Source: Candidatus Omnitrophota bacterium
GTDB lineage: Bacteria; Omnitrophota; Gorgyraeia; JABMQH01
Assembly: GCA_026387595.1 (NCBI GenBank)
Contig: JAPLLL010000067.1
Span: 1-10,483 of the forward strand
Direction of reading: 5' to 3'
DNA length: 10,483 nt
How positions within the stretch are numbered: position 1 is the stretch's first letter; every line of letters begins with the position of its first letter. Shown piece after piece: positions 1 through 7,027 of the stretch. The translations under genes were made by a program, and so were the position numbers. Below the pieces are notes generated by a model, which worked only from the letters and a program-made list of their open reading frames with translations, was not told the DNA's origin and did not search any database.

Positions 1-1
1 T

Positions 2-367
2 GATGCGATAGATATCCTGTCAAAGGTAGGCGGGTTTGAGATAGGCGGGATATGCGGCGTTATACTCGCAGCAGCAGCAAGGTCAGTGCCGGTTGTTGCG
101 GACGGGTTCATCTCAAGCGCAGCCGCGCTTCTGGCATGTAAACTGGTCCCGCAGACAAAAGACTATATCTTTGCATCGCATATGTCTCAAGAAAAGGGCC
201 ATAGAATTGCGCTTAAATACCTGGGCCCGGAACCTATACTGGACCTGGATATGAGGCTGGGCGAAGGCACGGGCGCAGCGCTTGCAATGAATATTATTGA
301 GGCATCGATAAAAGTACTTAACGAAATGGCCACATTCAACAAGGCAGGAGTGTCAAAAGCAAAATGA
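2..367 (+). CDS. cobT: Nicotinate-nucleotide-dimethylbenzimidazole phosphoribosyltransferase, C-terminal part (5' end outside window)
   Basis: CobT transfers the phosphoribosyl group of nicotinate mononucleotide to a lower-ligand base such as dimethylbenzimidazole. The product is the alpha-ribazole phosphate used to build the cobalamin nucleotide loop in the cytoplasm. Only the last 121 residues are present, about a third of the usual ~350. They are open in this frame from base 2, so the ATG at 86 is internal. Visible family signatures are GGFEIGG near the left edge, DGFISSAAALLA (fragment residues 34-45), ASHMSQEKGH (58-67) and MRLGEGTGAA (84-93). The glutamate in RLGEG (fragment residue 88) corresponds to the catalytic Glu317 of Salmonella CobT. 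The stop TGA overlaps the ATG of cobS (ATGA), which implies one operon and probably coupled translation. Identification is firm; the exact base substrate cannot be read from this fragment. Confidence 0.95.
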   Translation, partial: DAIDILSKVGGFEIGGICGVILAAAARSVPVVADGFISSAAALLACKLVPQTKDYIFASHMSQEKGHRIALKYLGPEPILDLDMRLGEGTGAALAMNIIEASIKVLNEMATFNKAGVSKAK

Positions 368-1110
368 AAGACTTTCTGATCGCTTTGAGTTTTTTAACCA
401 GGATCCCTGTATCGAAGAAGTTAGTTATCGACGATAAAACTCTCAGCCGCTCAATGCGTTTCTTCCCGATCGTGGGATTTGTGTTGGGGGCTATCCTGGT
501 CCTGGCCTGGCATATATTAACGCCGTTATTACCGGAGCGGCTTGTAAGCCTTATCCTGATTTTGCTGCTTACCTTGTTGACAGGGGCCATGCATCTTGAC
601 GGCTTTGCGGACACGATAGACGGCTTGTGCTCAAAGGCAAAAAGCAAAGAAGAGATACTGCAGATAATGCGGGATTCCCGTATCGGCGCCATGGGGGTAA
701 TAGGGCTGATATTACTGTTTTTGCTTAAATGGGAGGCATTGAATAACATTACGCCAAGGCTTAAAGAGGCGGCGCTGATCCTGATGTGCACAGCAAGCAG
801 GTGGAGCCAAGTCTTTAGCGCGCATTTTTCCGGATACGCAAGGGACACGGCCGGCCTTGGCAAGCCGTTCATAGGCACTACCAGAAAAATGGATTTTAAT
901 TTCGCCACTATCTTTATCATCCCGCTGTTTCTTATGTTCCTATTCCTGAAAGGGCTTATTGCCCTGGCTATTCTTGCAGCGGTTGTATGGGGCCTTGTGA
1001 AATATATAAATAAAAGGATAGGCGGCATGACAGGGGATACAATAGGCGCGATAAGCGAACTTGTAGAGATCACCGTACTTATGACAGTGTTGATACTGGG
1101 GAAAATATAA
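364..1110 (+). CDS. cobS: Adenosylcobinamide-GDP ribazoletransferase (cobalamin synthase)
   Basis: CobS is an integral inner-membrane enzyme. It joins adenosylcobinamide-GDP to alpha-ribazole (or its phosphate) and releases GMP, the last assembly step of adenosylcobalamin. The 248-residue length matches the family norm of about 250. The N-terminal FLTRIPV, the motif HLDGFADTIDG (residues 77-87, an acidic probable Mg2+ site) and MRDSRIGAMG (102-111) are diagnostic. Several hydrophobic segments are apparent, around 33-50, 60-75, 111-121, the stretch just after residue 180, and the C-terminus. The start ATG overlaps the cobT stop, and AGGAG at 346-350 is a possible, rather distant ribosome-binding site. 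The gene ends TAATG, sharing one base with the next start. Pairing with CobT shows that the host completes the nucleotide loop itself, whether from de novo or salvaged cobinamide. Confidence 0.96.
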   Translation: MKDFLIALSFLTRIPVSKKLVIDDKTLSRSMRFFPIVGFVLGAILVLAWHILTPLLPERLVSLILILLLTLLTGAMHLDGFADTIDGLCSKAKSKEEILQIMRDSRIGAMGVIGLILLFLLKWEALNNITPRLKEAALILMCTASRWSQVFSAHFSGYARDTAGLGKPFIGTTRKMDFNFATIFIIPLFLMFLFLKGLIALAILAAVVWGLVKYINKRIGGMTGDTIGAISELVEITVLMTVLILGKI

Positions 1111-1787
1111 TGGCCGCCAGATCCGCAACGATATCCTCCTGGAGCGGCGGAAAAGACAGCTGCCTTGCCTGTTATAAGGCGCTTAAACAGGGCTATGATA
1201 TAAAATACCTGCTGAATTTTATTTCAAAAGATTCAAAGCGGGGATGTTTCCACGGCATAGAGGCCGGGCTCATGCAGCTGCAGGCGGAGCTGGTCGGCAT
1301 TCCCCTGGTCCAAAAAGAAACCACTCCTGACATGAAACAATACGAAGAGGAATTTAAAGAAGCCGTATCAGGTTTAATGGCCAAAGGTGCCGGCTCAATG
1401 GTGTTCGGGGACATTTACCTGGATGAACACAAGGACTGGGTTGAGCGCGTGTGCAAGGATATGGGAATAGCGCCTGTAGAGCCGCTATGGAACGCTCCGG
1501 CCGAGTCTGTTTTAAAAGAATTTATTGACGCGGGGTTTAAAGCGGTTGTGGTCAGTTGCCAGGCGGATAAATTCGAAAAGGAGTTTGTCGGCAGGCAGGT
1601 CAATAAAGAAATGCTGTCTGAGCTCAAGGCCAAGAATATATGCCCCTGCGGCGAGAACGGCGAATTCCACACCCTGGTAGTGGACGGCCCGATATTTAAA
1701 CGAAGGATAGAGATACTGGAAAGCGAGCCCGTGCTTAAACAAGGTTTCTGGAAATACTGGTTCCTGGATATAAAGAAATACAGGTAA
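1110..1787 (+). CDS. DUF71/COG2102 PP-loop ATPase, predicted B12-salvage subgroup (Dph6-like)
   Basis: This is a 225-residue member of the N-type ATP pyrophosphatase family that includes archaeal/eukaryotic diphthine-ammonia ligase (Dph6). Visible motifs are the PP-loop SGGKDS (residues 12-17), the mid-protein stretch FGDIYLDEHKDWVERV, and a C-terminal GENGEFHTLVVDGP typical of COG2102. These enzymes adenylate a carboxylate before amidation. Bacteria lack diphthamide, and comparative genomics (de Crecy-Lagard and colleagues, 2012) predicted that some bacterial members act in B12 salvage. The context here agrees: the gene overlaps cobS by one base and lies 6 bp before btuF. GGGGA at 1098-1102 is a well-placed ribosome-binding site, supporting the start. 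Automatic pipelines may label it diphthine-ammonia ligase, which would be misleading in a bacterium. Family assignment is strong. The exact reaction is unknown; amidation or re-amidation of a corrinoid side chain is only an inference. Confidence 0.88.
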   Translation: MAARSATISSWSGGKDSCLACYKALKQGYDIKYLLNFISKDSKRGCFHGIEAGLMQLQAELVGIPLVQKETTPDMKQYEEEFKEAVSGLMAKGAGSMVFGDIYLDEHKDWVERVCKDMGIAPVEPLWNAPAESVLKEFIDAGFKAVVVSCQADKFEKEFVGRQVNKEMLSELKAKNICPCGENGEFHTLVVDGPIFKRRIEILESEPVLKQGFWKYWFLDIKKYR

Positions 1788-1793
1788 AAAGAC

Positions 1794-2636
1794 GTGAAAC
1801 GTTTTAAAAAGATCGCCGGGCTTTTTATTATTTTCTTTCTTCTGTGCGGCCCGGCTTATTGCCGCGACATAAGAGTGATTTCGCTTGCCCCTAGCACAAC
1901 CGAGATATTATTCAGCCTCGGGCTTTCCGAAAACGAGATCGTAGGTATTACGAATTATTGCAATTACCCGCCTCAAACGCGCAATATCCCGAAGGTCGGC
2001 TCGCTGGCCACGGTAAACATTGAAAAGATAATATCCCTGAAGCCTGATTACGTATTTTCCGTAGGATCCGCTTCCAATCCCTTAAACAAAAGTCTTAAGG
2101 CAGCCGGCCTTGATGTAAAGATCTTCAACGCGGAGCGGTTGGACGGGATCTTTCTGGCCATCCTGGATATCGGAGAAATAACAGGCAGAAAAGACAAGGC
2201 GGAAACGCTTGTCAAAAATATGCGCAGGGAGCTGCAAGAAATACGGGACAAGACAAAAAGCATAGAACAGCCGAAAAAGGTTTACGTTGAGATATGGGGC
2301 GAGCCGATCACCTCATGCGGCAGGAATTCGCTTGTAGACGAGGTAATAACTGCTGCAGGCGGCATTAACATCGCGGGATCCATTAATACGCTTTATCCGC
2401 TTCTGAGCCAGGAATTCATAATAAGCCAGGATCCGGATGTAATATTGCTGGGATACATGAGCAGGGACCAGGCCGGCTTAAAAAAGGCTGTCGCAAGCAG
2501 GTTCGGCTGGCAGAATATAAAAGCGGTAAAAAACGATCAGGTCATATGCGATATCAGCCCTGATATTTTTTTAAGGCCGGGGCCCCGGATAGTTGACGGT
2601 ATAGCGCAGATCCAAAAACGGCTTTATGGCGAATAG
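1794..2636 (+). CDS. btuF: Periplasmic corrinoid-binding protein of the BtuCDF ABC importer
   Basis: This 280-residue class III periplasmic binding protein captures corrinoid in the periplasm and delivers it to BtuC. It starts with GTG, six bases after the preceding stop. A signal peptide is clear: KRFKK followed by a hydrophobic core at residues 7-19. No proper lipobox precedes Cys18 or Cys23, so the protein is probably soluble and cleaved near residues 21-23. Family motifs are RVISLAPSTTEILFSLG (27-43), ITNYCNYPP (52-60) and LSQEFIISQDPDVILLG (204-220). Glu37 and Glu207 sit where the E. coli BtuF glutamates that salt-bridge to BtuC arginines occur. Cys175 and Cys252 might form a disulfide (speculative). 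The fold alone cannot separate corrinoid from haem or siderophore binding; the assignment rests on the cob/btu neighbours. It overlaps btuC by 11 bases. Confidence 0.9.
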   Translation: MKRFKKIAGLFIIFFLLCGPAYCRDIRVISLAPSTTEILFSLGLSENEIVGITNYCNYPPQTRNIPKVGSLATVNIEKIISLKPDYVFSVGSASNPLNKSLKAAGLDVKIFNAERLDGIFLAILDIGEITGRKDKAETLVKNMRRELQEIRDKTKSIEQPKKVYVEIWGEPITSCGRNSLVDEVITAAGGINIAGSINTLYPLLSQEFIISQDPDVILLGYMSRDQAGLKKAVASRFGWQNIKAVKNDQVICDISPDIFLRPGPRIVDGIAQIQKRLYGE

Positions 2637-3558
2637 AAAAATATTTTTATTAATACTTCTTCTGGCGGTGTCAGCGGCTGCCGCTCTGGTGATCGGCCCG
2701 GTCAGCCTGACCAGGGATATCCTTTGGCTAAGGCTGTCCAGGATACTTCTTGGGATAGCGGCAGGCGCAGGCCTGGCAAGTTGCGGCGCTGTTTTCCAGG
2801 CATTGCTCAGGAACCCGTTAGCCGAGCCGTATGTATTAGGCGTTTCAAGCGGGGCAGGCCTGGGCGCTGTCCTGGCGGTTGCGCTTTTCGGATACGCCGG
2901 ATTTTTACCGCTTCCCGCATTCACAGGCGGGCTTTTGGTGATATTCCTTGTATACAACCTTTCGCGCGTCGGTCAGAAAGTGCCTGTGCAGACCCTGCTT
3001 TTATCCGGCGTGGTCATAAACATCATCTGCTCAAGCCTTATTTTATTCTTCATTTCAGCGTCGGGAAATCCTGTGCTGCACGATGCGATGTGGTGGCTCC
3101 TGGGAAACCTGCAGGTCTTTGACAGCCGGCTGGTATTGGCATCCCTGGCAGCAGCCGGCCTTGGCATACCGGTGTTTATGCTATACAGCCGGGAGCTGGA
3201 CGCAATATCGCTCGGAGAAGAGGAAGCCCTTCACCTGGGCATCAACATAGAAAATGTAAAAACCGCGCTGTTTATTATCGCCTCGATAATAACCGCTGCG
3301 CTGGTCTCGGCCTGCGGCCTGATAGGTTTTGTAGGGCTCATAGTCCCGCATATGGCGCGGGCCATCGTAGGGCCGAAACATAAGGCGCTGATAATCACTG
3401 CCGCGATCCTGGGCGCCATATTCCTTGTATTAAGCGACGCTGCTGCAAGGACAATAATGAAGCCTGCCGAGATACCGATAGGTATTATCACATCACTTTT
3501 AGGCGGGCCGTTCTTTTTATACCTTTTAAGGAAGACAAGGAACATAAAACAAAAATGA
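2626..3558 (+). CDS. btuC: Corrinoid ABC importer permease (FecCD family)
   Basis: This 310-residue polytopic inner-membrane protein would form, as a homodimer, the translocation channel of the importer. Hydrophobic segments run along the whole chain, about ten as expected for BtuC. FecCD-family landmarks include LLRNPLAEPYVLGVSSGAGLG (60-80), CGLIGFVGLIVPHMAR, which contains the cytoplasmic coupling region that contacts the ATPase, and the C-terminal EIPIGIITSLLGGPFF. The N-terminus is slightly shorter than in E. coli BtuC (326 residues) but still includes the first membrane helix. The ATG lies inside the btuF gene and no good Shine-Dalgarno sequence precedes it, so translation probably depends on ribosomes arriving from btuF. 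The stop overlaps the btuD start (ATGA). Substrate specificity is inferred from the neighbouring cob genes and btuB. Confidence 0.92.
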   Translation: MANRKIFLLILLLAVSAAAALVIGPVSLTRDILWLRLSRILLGIAAGAGLASCGAVFQALLRNPLAEPYVLGVSSGAGLGAVLAVALFGYAGFLPLPAFTGGLLVIFLVYNLSRVGQKVPVQTLLLSGVVINIICSSLILFFISASGNPVLHDAMWWLLGNLQVFDSRLVLASLAAAGLGIPVFMLYSRELDAISLGEEEALHLGINIENVKTALFIIASIITAALVSACGLIGFVGLIVPHMARAIVGPKHKALIITAAILGAIFLVLSDAAARTIMKPAEIPIGIITSLLGGPFFLYLLRKTRNIKQK

Positions 3559-4355
3559 GCTCCATGATCCTTGAAGTAAAAAATCTTTGGGCCGGATACA
3601 GCAACAGGGAAGTCATAAAGGGAGTGGATTTTTCAGTGAACCGCGGCGAATTTATAGGAATAATAGGGCCGAACGGCGCGGGTAAATCCACGCTTATCAG
3701 GGCCCTCTCAAGGGTCCTGGAGCCGTCGCAGGGCAGCGTAAGCCTTAACGGGAAAGACCTGCACAAGATGCGGCTTTCCGAAGCGGCGCTGATAACCGCG
3801 GTTGTGCCGCAGGATACGCTTATTGTTTTTGAATTCCTGGTGCGCGATATCGTTTCGCTCGGCAGGATACCGCATATAAGAAAGCTTGGAAAAGAGACTC
3901 AAGAGGACCTGGACATTGTTGAAGATTGCCTGGGCCTTACCAAGACAAAGGAACTGGCAGACAGGTTCATCAATGAATTGAGCGCGGGCGAACGCCAGCG
4001 CGCCATCATCGCAAAGGCGCTTGCTCAAGAGCCGCAGCTCCTTATGCTGGATGAGCCGACATCCCACCTGGACATAAGCCACCAGACAGAGATCTTTGAC
4101 CTGATCAAAAGCCTTTCAAGGGATAAGGGCCTTACAGTGATCGCGGTGCTGCACGACCTGAACCTTGCTTCAGAATATTGCGACAGGCTGATCCTGATGT
4201 CTGAAGGAAAAATTTTCAGGCAGGGCAGGCCGGAACAGGTCCTGGATTATAAGACGATCGAAGCGGTTTATAAGACCGTAGTGGTTGTAGGAAAAAATCC
4301 GGTTTCAGGCAAGCCTTCTGTTTTCCCGGTGCCGGAAGGACAGCGCAGACAATGA
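3555..4355 (+). CDS. btuD: Corrinoid ABC importer ATP-binding protein
   Basis: This cytoplasmic ATPase would power BtuC; it has 266 residues, in the FecE/BtuD family. All nucleotide-binding motifs are intact: Walker A GPNGAGKST (38-46), Q-loop Gln86 in VVPQDT, signature LSAGERQR (142-149), Walker B LLMLDE (162-167) with the catalytic Glu167, D-loop SHLD (170-173) and switch His200 in VLHDLN. The C-terminal tail with NPVSGKP and VFPVPEG is typical of FecE-type ATPases serving class III binding proteins. The ATG at 3555 overlaps the btuC stop, with AAGGAA at 3537-3542 upstream. A second in-frame ATG at 3564 has no ribosome-binding site, so the first is preferred. The gene overlaps btuB by four bases. 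It looks fully functional. Confidence 0.94.
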   Translation: MSSMILEVKNLWAGYSNREVIKGVDFSVNRGEFIGIIGPNGAGKSTLIRALSRVLEPSQGSVSLNGKDLHKMRLSEAALITAVVPQDTLIVFEFLVRDIVSLGRIPHIRKLGKETQEDLDIVEDCLGLTKTKELADRFINELSAGERQRAIIAKALAQEPQLLMLDEPTSHLDISHQTEIFDLIKSLSRDKGLTVIAVLHDLNLASEYCDRLILMSEGKIFRQGRPEQVLDYKTIEAVYKTVVVVGKNPVSGKPSVFPVPEGQRRQ

Positions 4356-6211
4356 AAAAGCGCTTTATATTAATCGCGCCGCTTATTTTTCTTTTTCTTG
4401 CCCCGGCTGCGGATGCAGAAGAGAAAAAAGACGCAAAAAATATGCTGGACATCGGCAAGCTCGTGGTAACAGCTTCCAGGGTCGAGGAGGAATACCGCGA
4501 TTCAACCCAGGATATAAATATCATTGATTCAGAGGATATCGAGGACAGCTATGCGGTAGAGGCCACAGACCTTCTTTCCACGCTGCCCGCTGTAAATGTC
4601 ATTAGCTACGGCTCATACGGCGCGACCAAAACAACCCATGTGCGCGGGGCAGACGCCTCGCAGACAGTTACCCTGGTAAACGGCAGGCCCGTAAATACGC
4701 CGCGGGACGGCCTTACGGATTTTAACCAGATACCGCTTAATAATATCGAGCGCATCGAAGTGTTAAAAGGGCCCACGTCCAGTATTTACGGCGCAAACGC
4801 TGTCGGCGGCGTGATCAACATCATAACAAAATCCGGGAAAGAGAAGATGTTCACTGAGGTAAGCGCCCAGGCGGGCAGCTTCTTCACCTCAAGGCTGGAT
4901 TTTGCAAACGGTTGGAAAAAAGGCGGGTTGGACTATTTTATCTCGGGCAATCTGATACAATCGGACGGCTACAGGAATAATTCCGACTACGAACAACAGA
5001 ATTACGACATCAAGCTCGGCTACGATCTGAATAAGGAAAACCGCCTTATATTCAATTCAGGCTATGTAACGTCCGAGACCGGCACCCCGGGCAGGAATTC
5101 CAACGAGGACCCGGACGATAGGCAGGAAAAGCGCGGGGATTATTTTGACCTGACATGGGAAGGCACGGGCCCTAAGGATACGGATATACTGCTGAAAACA
5201 TATCAAAACCTGGACAGGATAGAGTTCATAGAAAGCCTTTCGCCGGTCACGCAGATAGACACAAACCAGACAACAGTTTACGGCGCGGACCTGCAGCTAT
5301 CCCGCCTTTGGTTCGATACATTCCGCACGATCGCAGGCGTAAGCGGCCAGGAAAACCGTCTTAATAGTTCGACAAGTTCCAAGCACAGGTATAATTTTAA
5401 GGCTGCATACGGCGAATTAGAGGCTGAATTTTTTGACGACATTGTCCTTAAGGGCGGGGCGCGTATAGATGATTATTCCAATTTTGGAAGCAGGGCAAGC
5501 CCTAGCGCGAGTTTTTCATGGTGGCTGTTTGACACGATAAAAATGCACGGCCTGTGGGGAAAATCGTTCCGCACGCCTACATTTAACGACCTTTACTGGC
5601 CGAAAGAGGATTATGGCCCGGGATGGGGAGGTGTCGAAGGCAATCCCAACCTAAAACCGGAACGGTCCTCATCCAGCGAGATCGGCGTCGGGACATATCT
5701 GTTCGGCCGCATTGAAACGGATCTTACTTACTTTTACACCAAATCGCGGGATATGATAGCCTGGACCATGGACGACACGTTCTGGTGGAGGCCCACCAAC
5801 GTGAACTCGGCCGTGATAAAAGGCGTGGAAGCGAATTTTACCGTCGAGCCCGTGAAAAACCTGAAATTGAACGCAAATTATACAAGGCTGTCCGCGATAG
5901 ACACCGCGACAAAGAAGTGGCTTATCTACAGGCCAAGACATGAGTGTAAAGGCACTATTAGTTATCTTTTCAATAACAGGCTGAATCTTTACGTGACCGG
6001 CCGCTACCTTACCAAGCGCTATACGACCGAGAGCAACTCCAGGTTTTTAAAACCGTTTTTTGTCGCGGATGCGAATATCGAATATGAATTAAACAGGAAT
6101 TCGAAGGTCACCCTCGGCGTTACCAATATTTTTGATAAAAACTACGAGGAGCAGGAGGATTATCCCGCCCCGCCGTTCTCGTTTTTATTGGGGTTAAAAT
6201 TTACAGTATAA
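4352..6211 (+). CDS. btuB: TonB-dependent outer-membrane corrinoid receptor
   Basis: This 619-residue outer-membrane receptor would take up corrinoids using TonB-transmitted energy; E. coli BtuB has 614. A signal peptide ends at ADA (residues 20-22). A TonB-box-like stretch, DIGKLVVTA (33-41), precedes the plug, which carries ATDLLSTLPAVNV, HVRGADASQTVTLVNGRPVN and IERIEVLKGPTSSIYGANAVGGVINIIT. The remainder alternates polar and hydrophobic residues like a 22-strand barrel. It includes the receptor-family LWGKSFRTPTFNDLYWP and NPNLKPERS, and ends with VTNIFDKNYEEQ and a final FLLGLKFTV strand. The last residue is Val rather than the common terminal aromatic. Its start overlaps the btuD stop, with GGAAGGA at 4334-4340 as the ribosome-binding site. 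Specificity for cobalamin, cobinamide or another corrinoid is inferred from the operon, not from binding residues. Confidence 0.88.
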   Translation: MKKRFILIAPLIFLFLAPAADAEEKKDAKNMLDIGKLVVTASRVEEEYRDSTQDINIIDSEDIEDSYAVEATDLLSTLPAVNVISYGSYGATKTTHVRGADASQTVTLVNGRPVNTPRDGLTDFNQIPLNNIERIEVLKGPTSSIYGANAVGGVINIITKSGKEKMFTEVSAQAGSFFTSRLDFANGWKKGGLDYFISGNLIQSDGYRNNSDYEQQNYDIKLGYDLNKENRLIFNSGYVTSETGTPGRNSNEDPDDRQEKRGDYFDLTWEGTGPKDTDILLKTYQNLDRIEFIESLSPVTQIDTNQTTVYGADLQLSRLWFDTFRTIAGVSGQENRLNSSTSSKHRYNFKAAYGELEAEFFDDIVLKGGARIDDYSNFGSRASPSASFSWWLFDTIKMHGLWGKSFRTPTFNDLYWPKEDYGPGWGGVEGNPNLKPERSSSSEIGVGTYLFGRIETDLTYFYTKSRDMIAWTMDDTFWWRPTNVNSAVIKGVEANFTVEPVKNLKLNANYTRLSAIDTATKKWLIYRPRHECKGTISYLFNNRLNLYVTGRYLTKRYTTESNSRFLKPFFVADANIEYELNRNSKVTLGVTNIFDKNYEEQEDYPAPPFSFLLGLKFTV

Positions 6212-6254
6212 AATTTTAGAAATTGCCGCGGTTTTGTGGTAAACTATTACAAAG

Positions 6255-6875
6255 ATGAAACTGAAGTACGCGGTATTCATATCGTTTGTGGGCCACTGCG
6301 CCCTGCTTGCGCCTCTGGCGAATTTCGGTGTCCCTTTTCCCGATATTAAAAAAGTAAATGCCGTCGAGGTTACCTACTGCCCGGCGAAACCGCAAGCAAT
6401 TACACAGCCCCAGGTCCAGGCGCCGCAGGACCGGCGCGTCCAGATAGAAAATAAAAAAATAGGGCAGGCCGCGGCAAAGAGGCACAGCCAAAACCGCCCC
6501 AGAAAACAGGCGGCAAGCCGGGCGGTTAAACCCGAGAAGGCTGCCGTTCCTGCGTCTATCCCGGGCACAACGCTTCCCAATACCCCGGAATGCGTAAGTT
6601 ATTACCAATATATCCGCGAAGAGATCAGGCAGGGGCTGGAGCGCGAATACCGTTCCGAATACGGAGAAGGGGATGTGGCTGTAAACTTTGACCTGCTCCG
6701 CAACGGCCGGCTCATCAACCTGGAAGTCATTGAAGCCTTCTCGGTCAACATACCCGTACTGCACCGCATAGCGCGGGACAGTATAAAACTCGCCTCCCCG
6801 TTCAGGGCATTCCCCGCAGGGCTGGAACAATCCCAGATATCGTTCAGCCTGACCATCACATTTAAGAAGAAGTAG
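6255..6875 (+). CDS. tonB: TonB-family energy transducer
   Basis: This 206-residue inner-membrane protein would transmit proton-motive energy from an ExbB/ExbD complex to outer-membrane receptors. One N-terminal membrane segment (about residues 5-27) contains Ser10 and His14. Their spacing equals that of Ser16 and His20 of E. coli TonB, the pair needed for ExbBD coupling. A flexible middle (about 50-110) is rich in Gln, Pro, Lys, Arg and Ala. The C-terminal domain (about 115-206) follows the TonB/TolA pattern: YYQYIREEI, GDVAVNFDLLRNGRL, a hydrophobic/Ser stretch, LASPFRAFP and a final beta-strand SFSLTITF. It lies 43 bp after btuB in the same direction, so it is probably a partner dedicated to this receptor. 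No exbB or exbD is present in the window. Its ribosome-binding site is weak. Confidence 0.85.
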   Translation: MKLKYAVFISFVGHCALLAPLANFGVPFPDIKKVNAVEVTYCPAKPQAITQPQVQAPQDRRVQIENKKIGQAAAKRHSQNRPRKQAASRAVKPEKAAVPASIPGTTLPNTPECVSYYQYIREEIRQGLEREYRSEYGEGDVAVNFDLLRNGRLINLEVIEAFSVNIPVLHRIARDSIKLASPFRAFPAGLEQSQISFSLTITFKKK

Positions 6876-6886
6876 TTTTATTCCGG

Positions 6887-6915
6887 TTGACTTTTCCCGC
6901 CACTCCATATATAAT
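6887..6915 (+). promoter_or_regulatory. Sigma-70 type promoter for rpsU
   Basis: TTGACT (6887-6892) and TATAAT (6910-6915) are separated by exactly 17 bases, a near-consensus vegetative promoter. It starts 11 bases after the tonB stop codon. Transcription would begin near 6922, giving a 5' leader of about 110 nt before the rpsU ATG at 7034. A second TATAAT at 6923-6928 has no matching -35 box. This is by far the clearest promoter in the window and suggests that rpsU is transcribed independently of the B12 genes. Confidence 0.8.
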
Positions 6916-6936
6916 ATAAGATTATAATAAAATCAT

Positions 6937-7011
6937 ATCCCGAATGAAGCTTTTCTGCGAAGAATAGCTTCGGGATCCCGGAGGACTTCTTAAGAAGTTC
7001 CTGCATCCGGG
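6937..7011 (+). promoter_or_regulatory. Structured 5' leader of rpsU: two abutting hairpins, putative cis-regulatory RNA
   Basis: Hairpin 1 has an 8-bp outer stem, ATCCCGAA (6937-6944) with TTCGGGAT (6969-6976). A TGAA bulge (6945-6948) follows, then GCT (6949-6951) paired with AGC (6966-6968), a T-T mismatch, TTCT/AGAA and a GCGA (GNRA) tetraloop at 6957-6960. Hairpin 2 starts on the next base. CCCGGA (6977-6982) pairs with TCCGGG (7006-7011), with a TGCA bulge (7002-7005), GG/CC, a bulged T, ACTTC/GAAGT and a TTAA loop (6990-6993). No T-run follows, so neither hairpin is an intrinsic terminator. Hairpin 2 buries a GGAGG (6980-6984). The position between promoter and a ribosomal-protein start suggests autoregulation. 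The pairing is seen directly; the function is inferred. Confidence 0.6.
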
Positions 7012-7020
7012 AAAAGAAAG

Positions 7021-7027
7021 AAGGTGG
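7021..7027 (+). promoter_or_regulatory. Strong Shine-Dalgarno site of rpsU
   Basis: AAGGTGG lies six bases before the ATG at 7034 within a purine-rich run (7011-7028), one mismatch from AAGGAGG. It is among the best ribosome-binding sites in the window and fixes the rpsU start. It lies just outside the 3' edge of hairpin 2 of the leader, so it appears accessible when that hairpin forms. Confidence 0.75.

Noticed and set aside
336..1073. Long minus-strand reading frame (245 codons) opposite cobS
   Set aside because: It lies wholly antisense to an unmistakable CobS, shows no recognisable motif, and is Ser/Ile/Arg-rich as expected of a shadow frame.
1788..1793. Cobalamin riboswitch controlling btuF or another gene inside the operon
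   Set aside because: Junctions between cobT and btuB are overlaps or at most 6 bases, leaving no space for a riboswitch of about 200 nt; any such element must lie upstream of the window.
1794..1862. BtuF as a lipoprotein, because of Cys18 and Cys23 in the signal region
   Set aside because: The residues before both cysteines (Leu17 and Tyr22) do not fit the lipobox requirement for a small residue at -1.
6223..6250. Possible promoter before tonB (TTGCCG with TATTAC, or an extended -10 TGGTAAACT at 6237-6245)
   Set aside because: Matches are weak, and either would start transcription at or within a few bases of the ATG at 6255, leaving no room for a leader. Read-through from btuB is simpler.
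6216..6908. Minus-strand reading frame (230 codons) covering tonB
   Set aside because: The + strand frame has a clear TonB membrane motif and C-terminal domain. The antisense product resembles no family and has no promoter or ribosome-binding site that I could see.
6944..6967. Seven-codon open frame (MKLFCEE) in the rpsU leader, possible attenuator peptide
   Set aside because: It has no ribosome-binding site, no run of a regulatory amino acid and no terminator downstream; it lies within hairpin 1 and is probably incidental.
6977..7020. Hairpin 2 of the rpsU leader as an intrinsic terminator for the B12 operon
   Set aside because: The stem is followed by a purine run (GAAAAGAAAG), not a T-run, on the + strand, and there is no T-run on the proper side on the minus strand.
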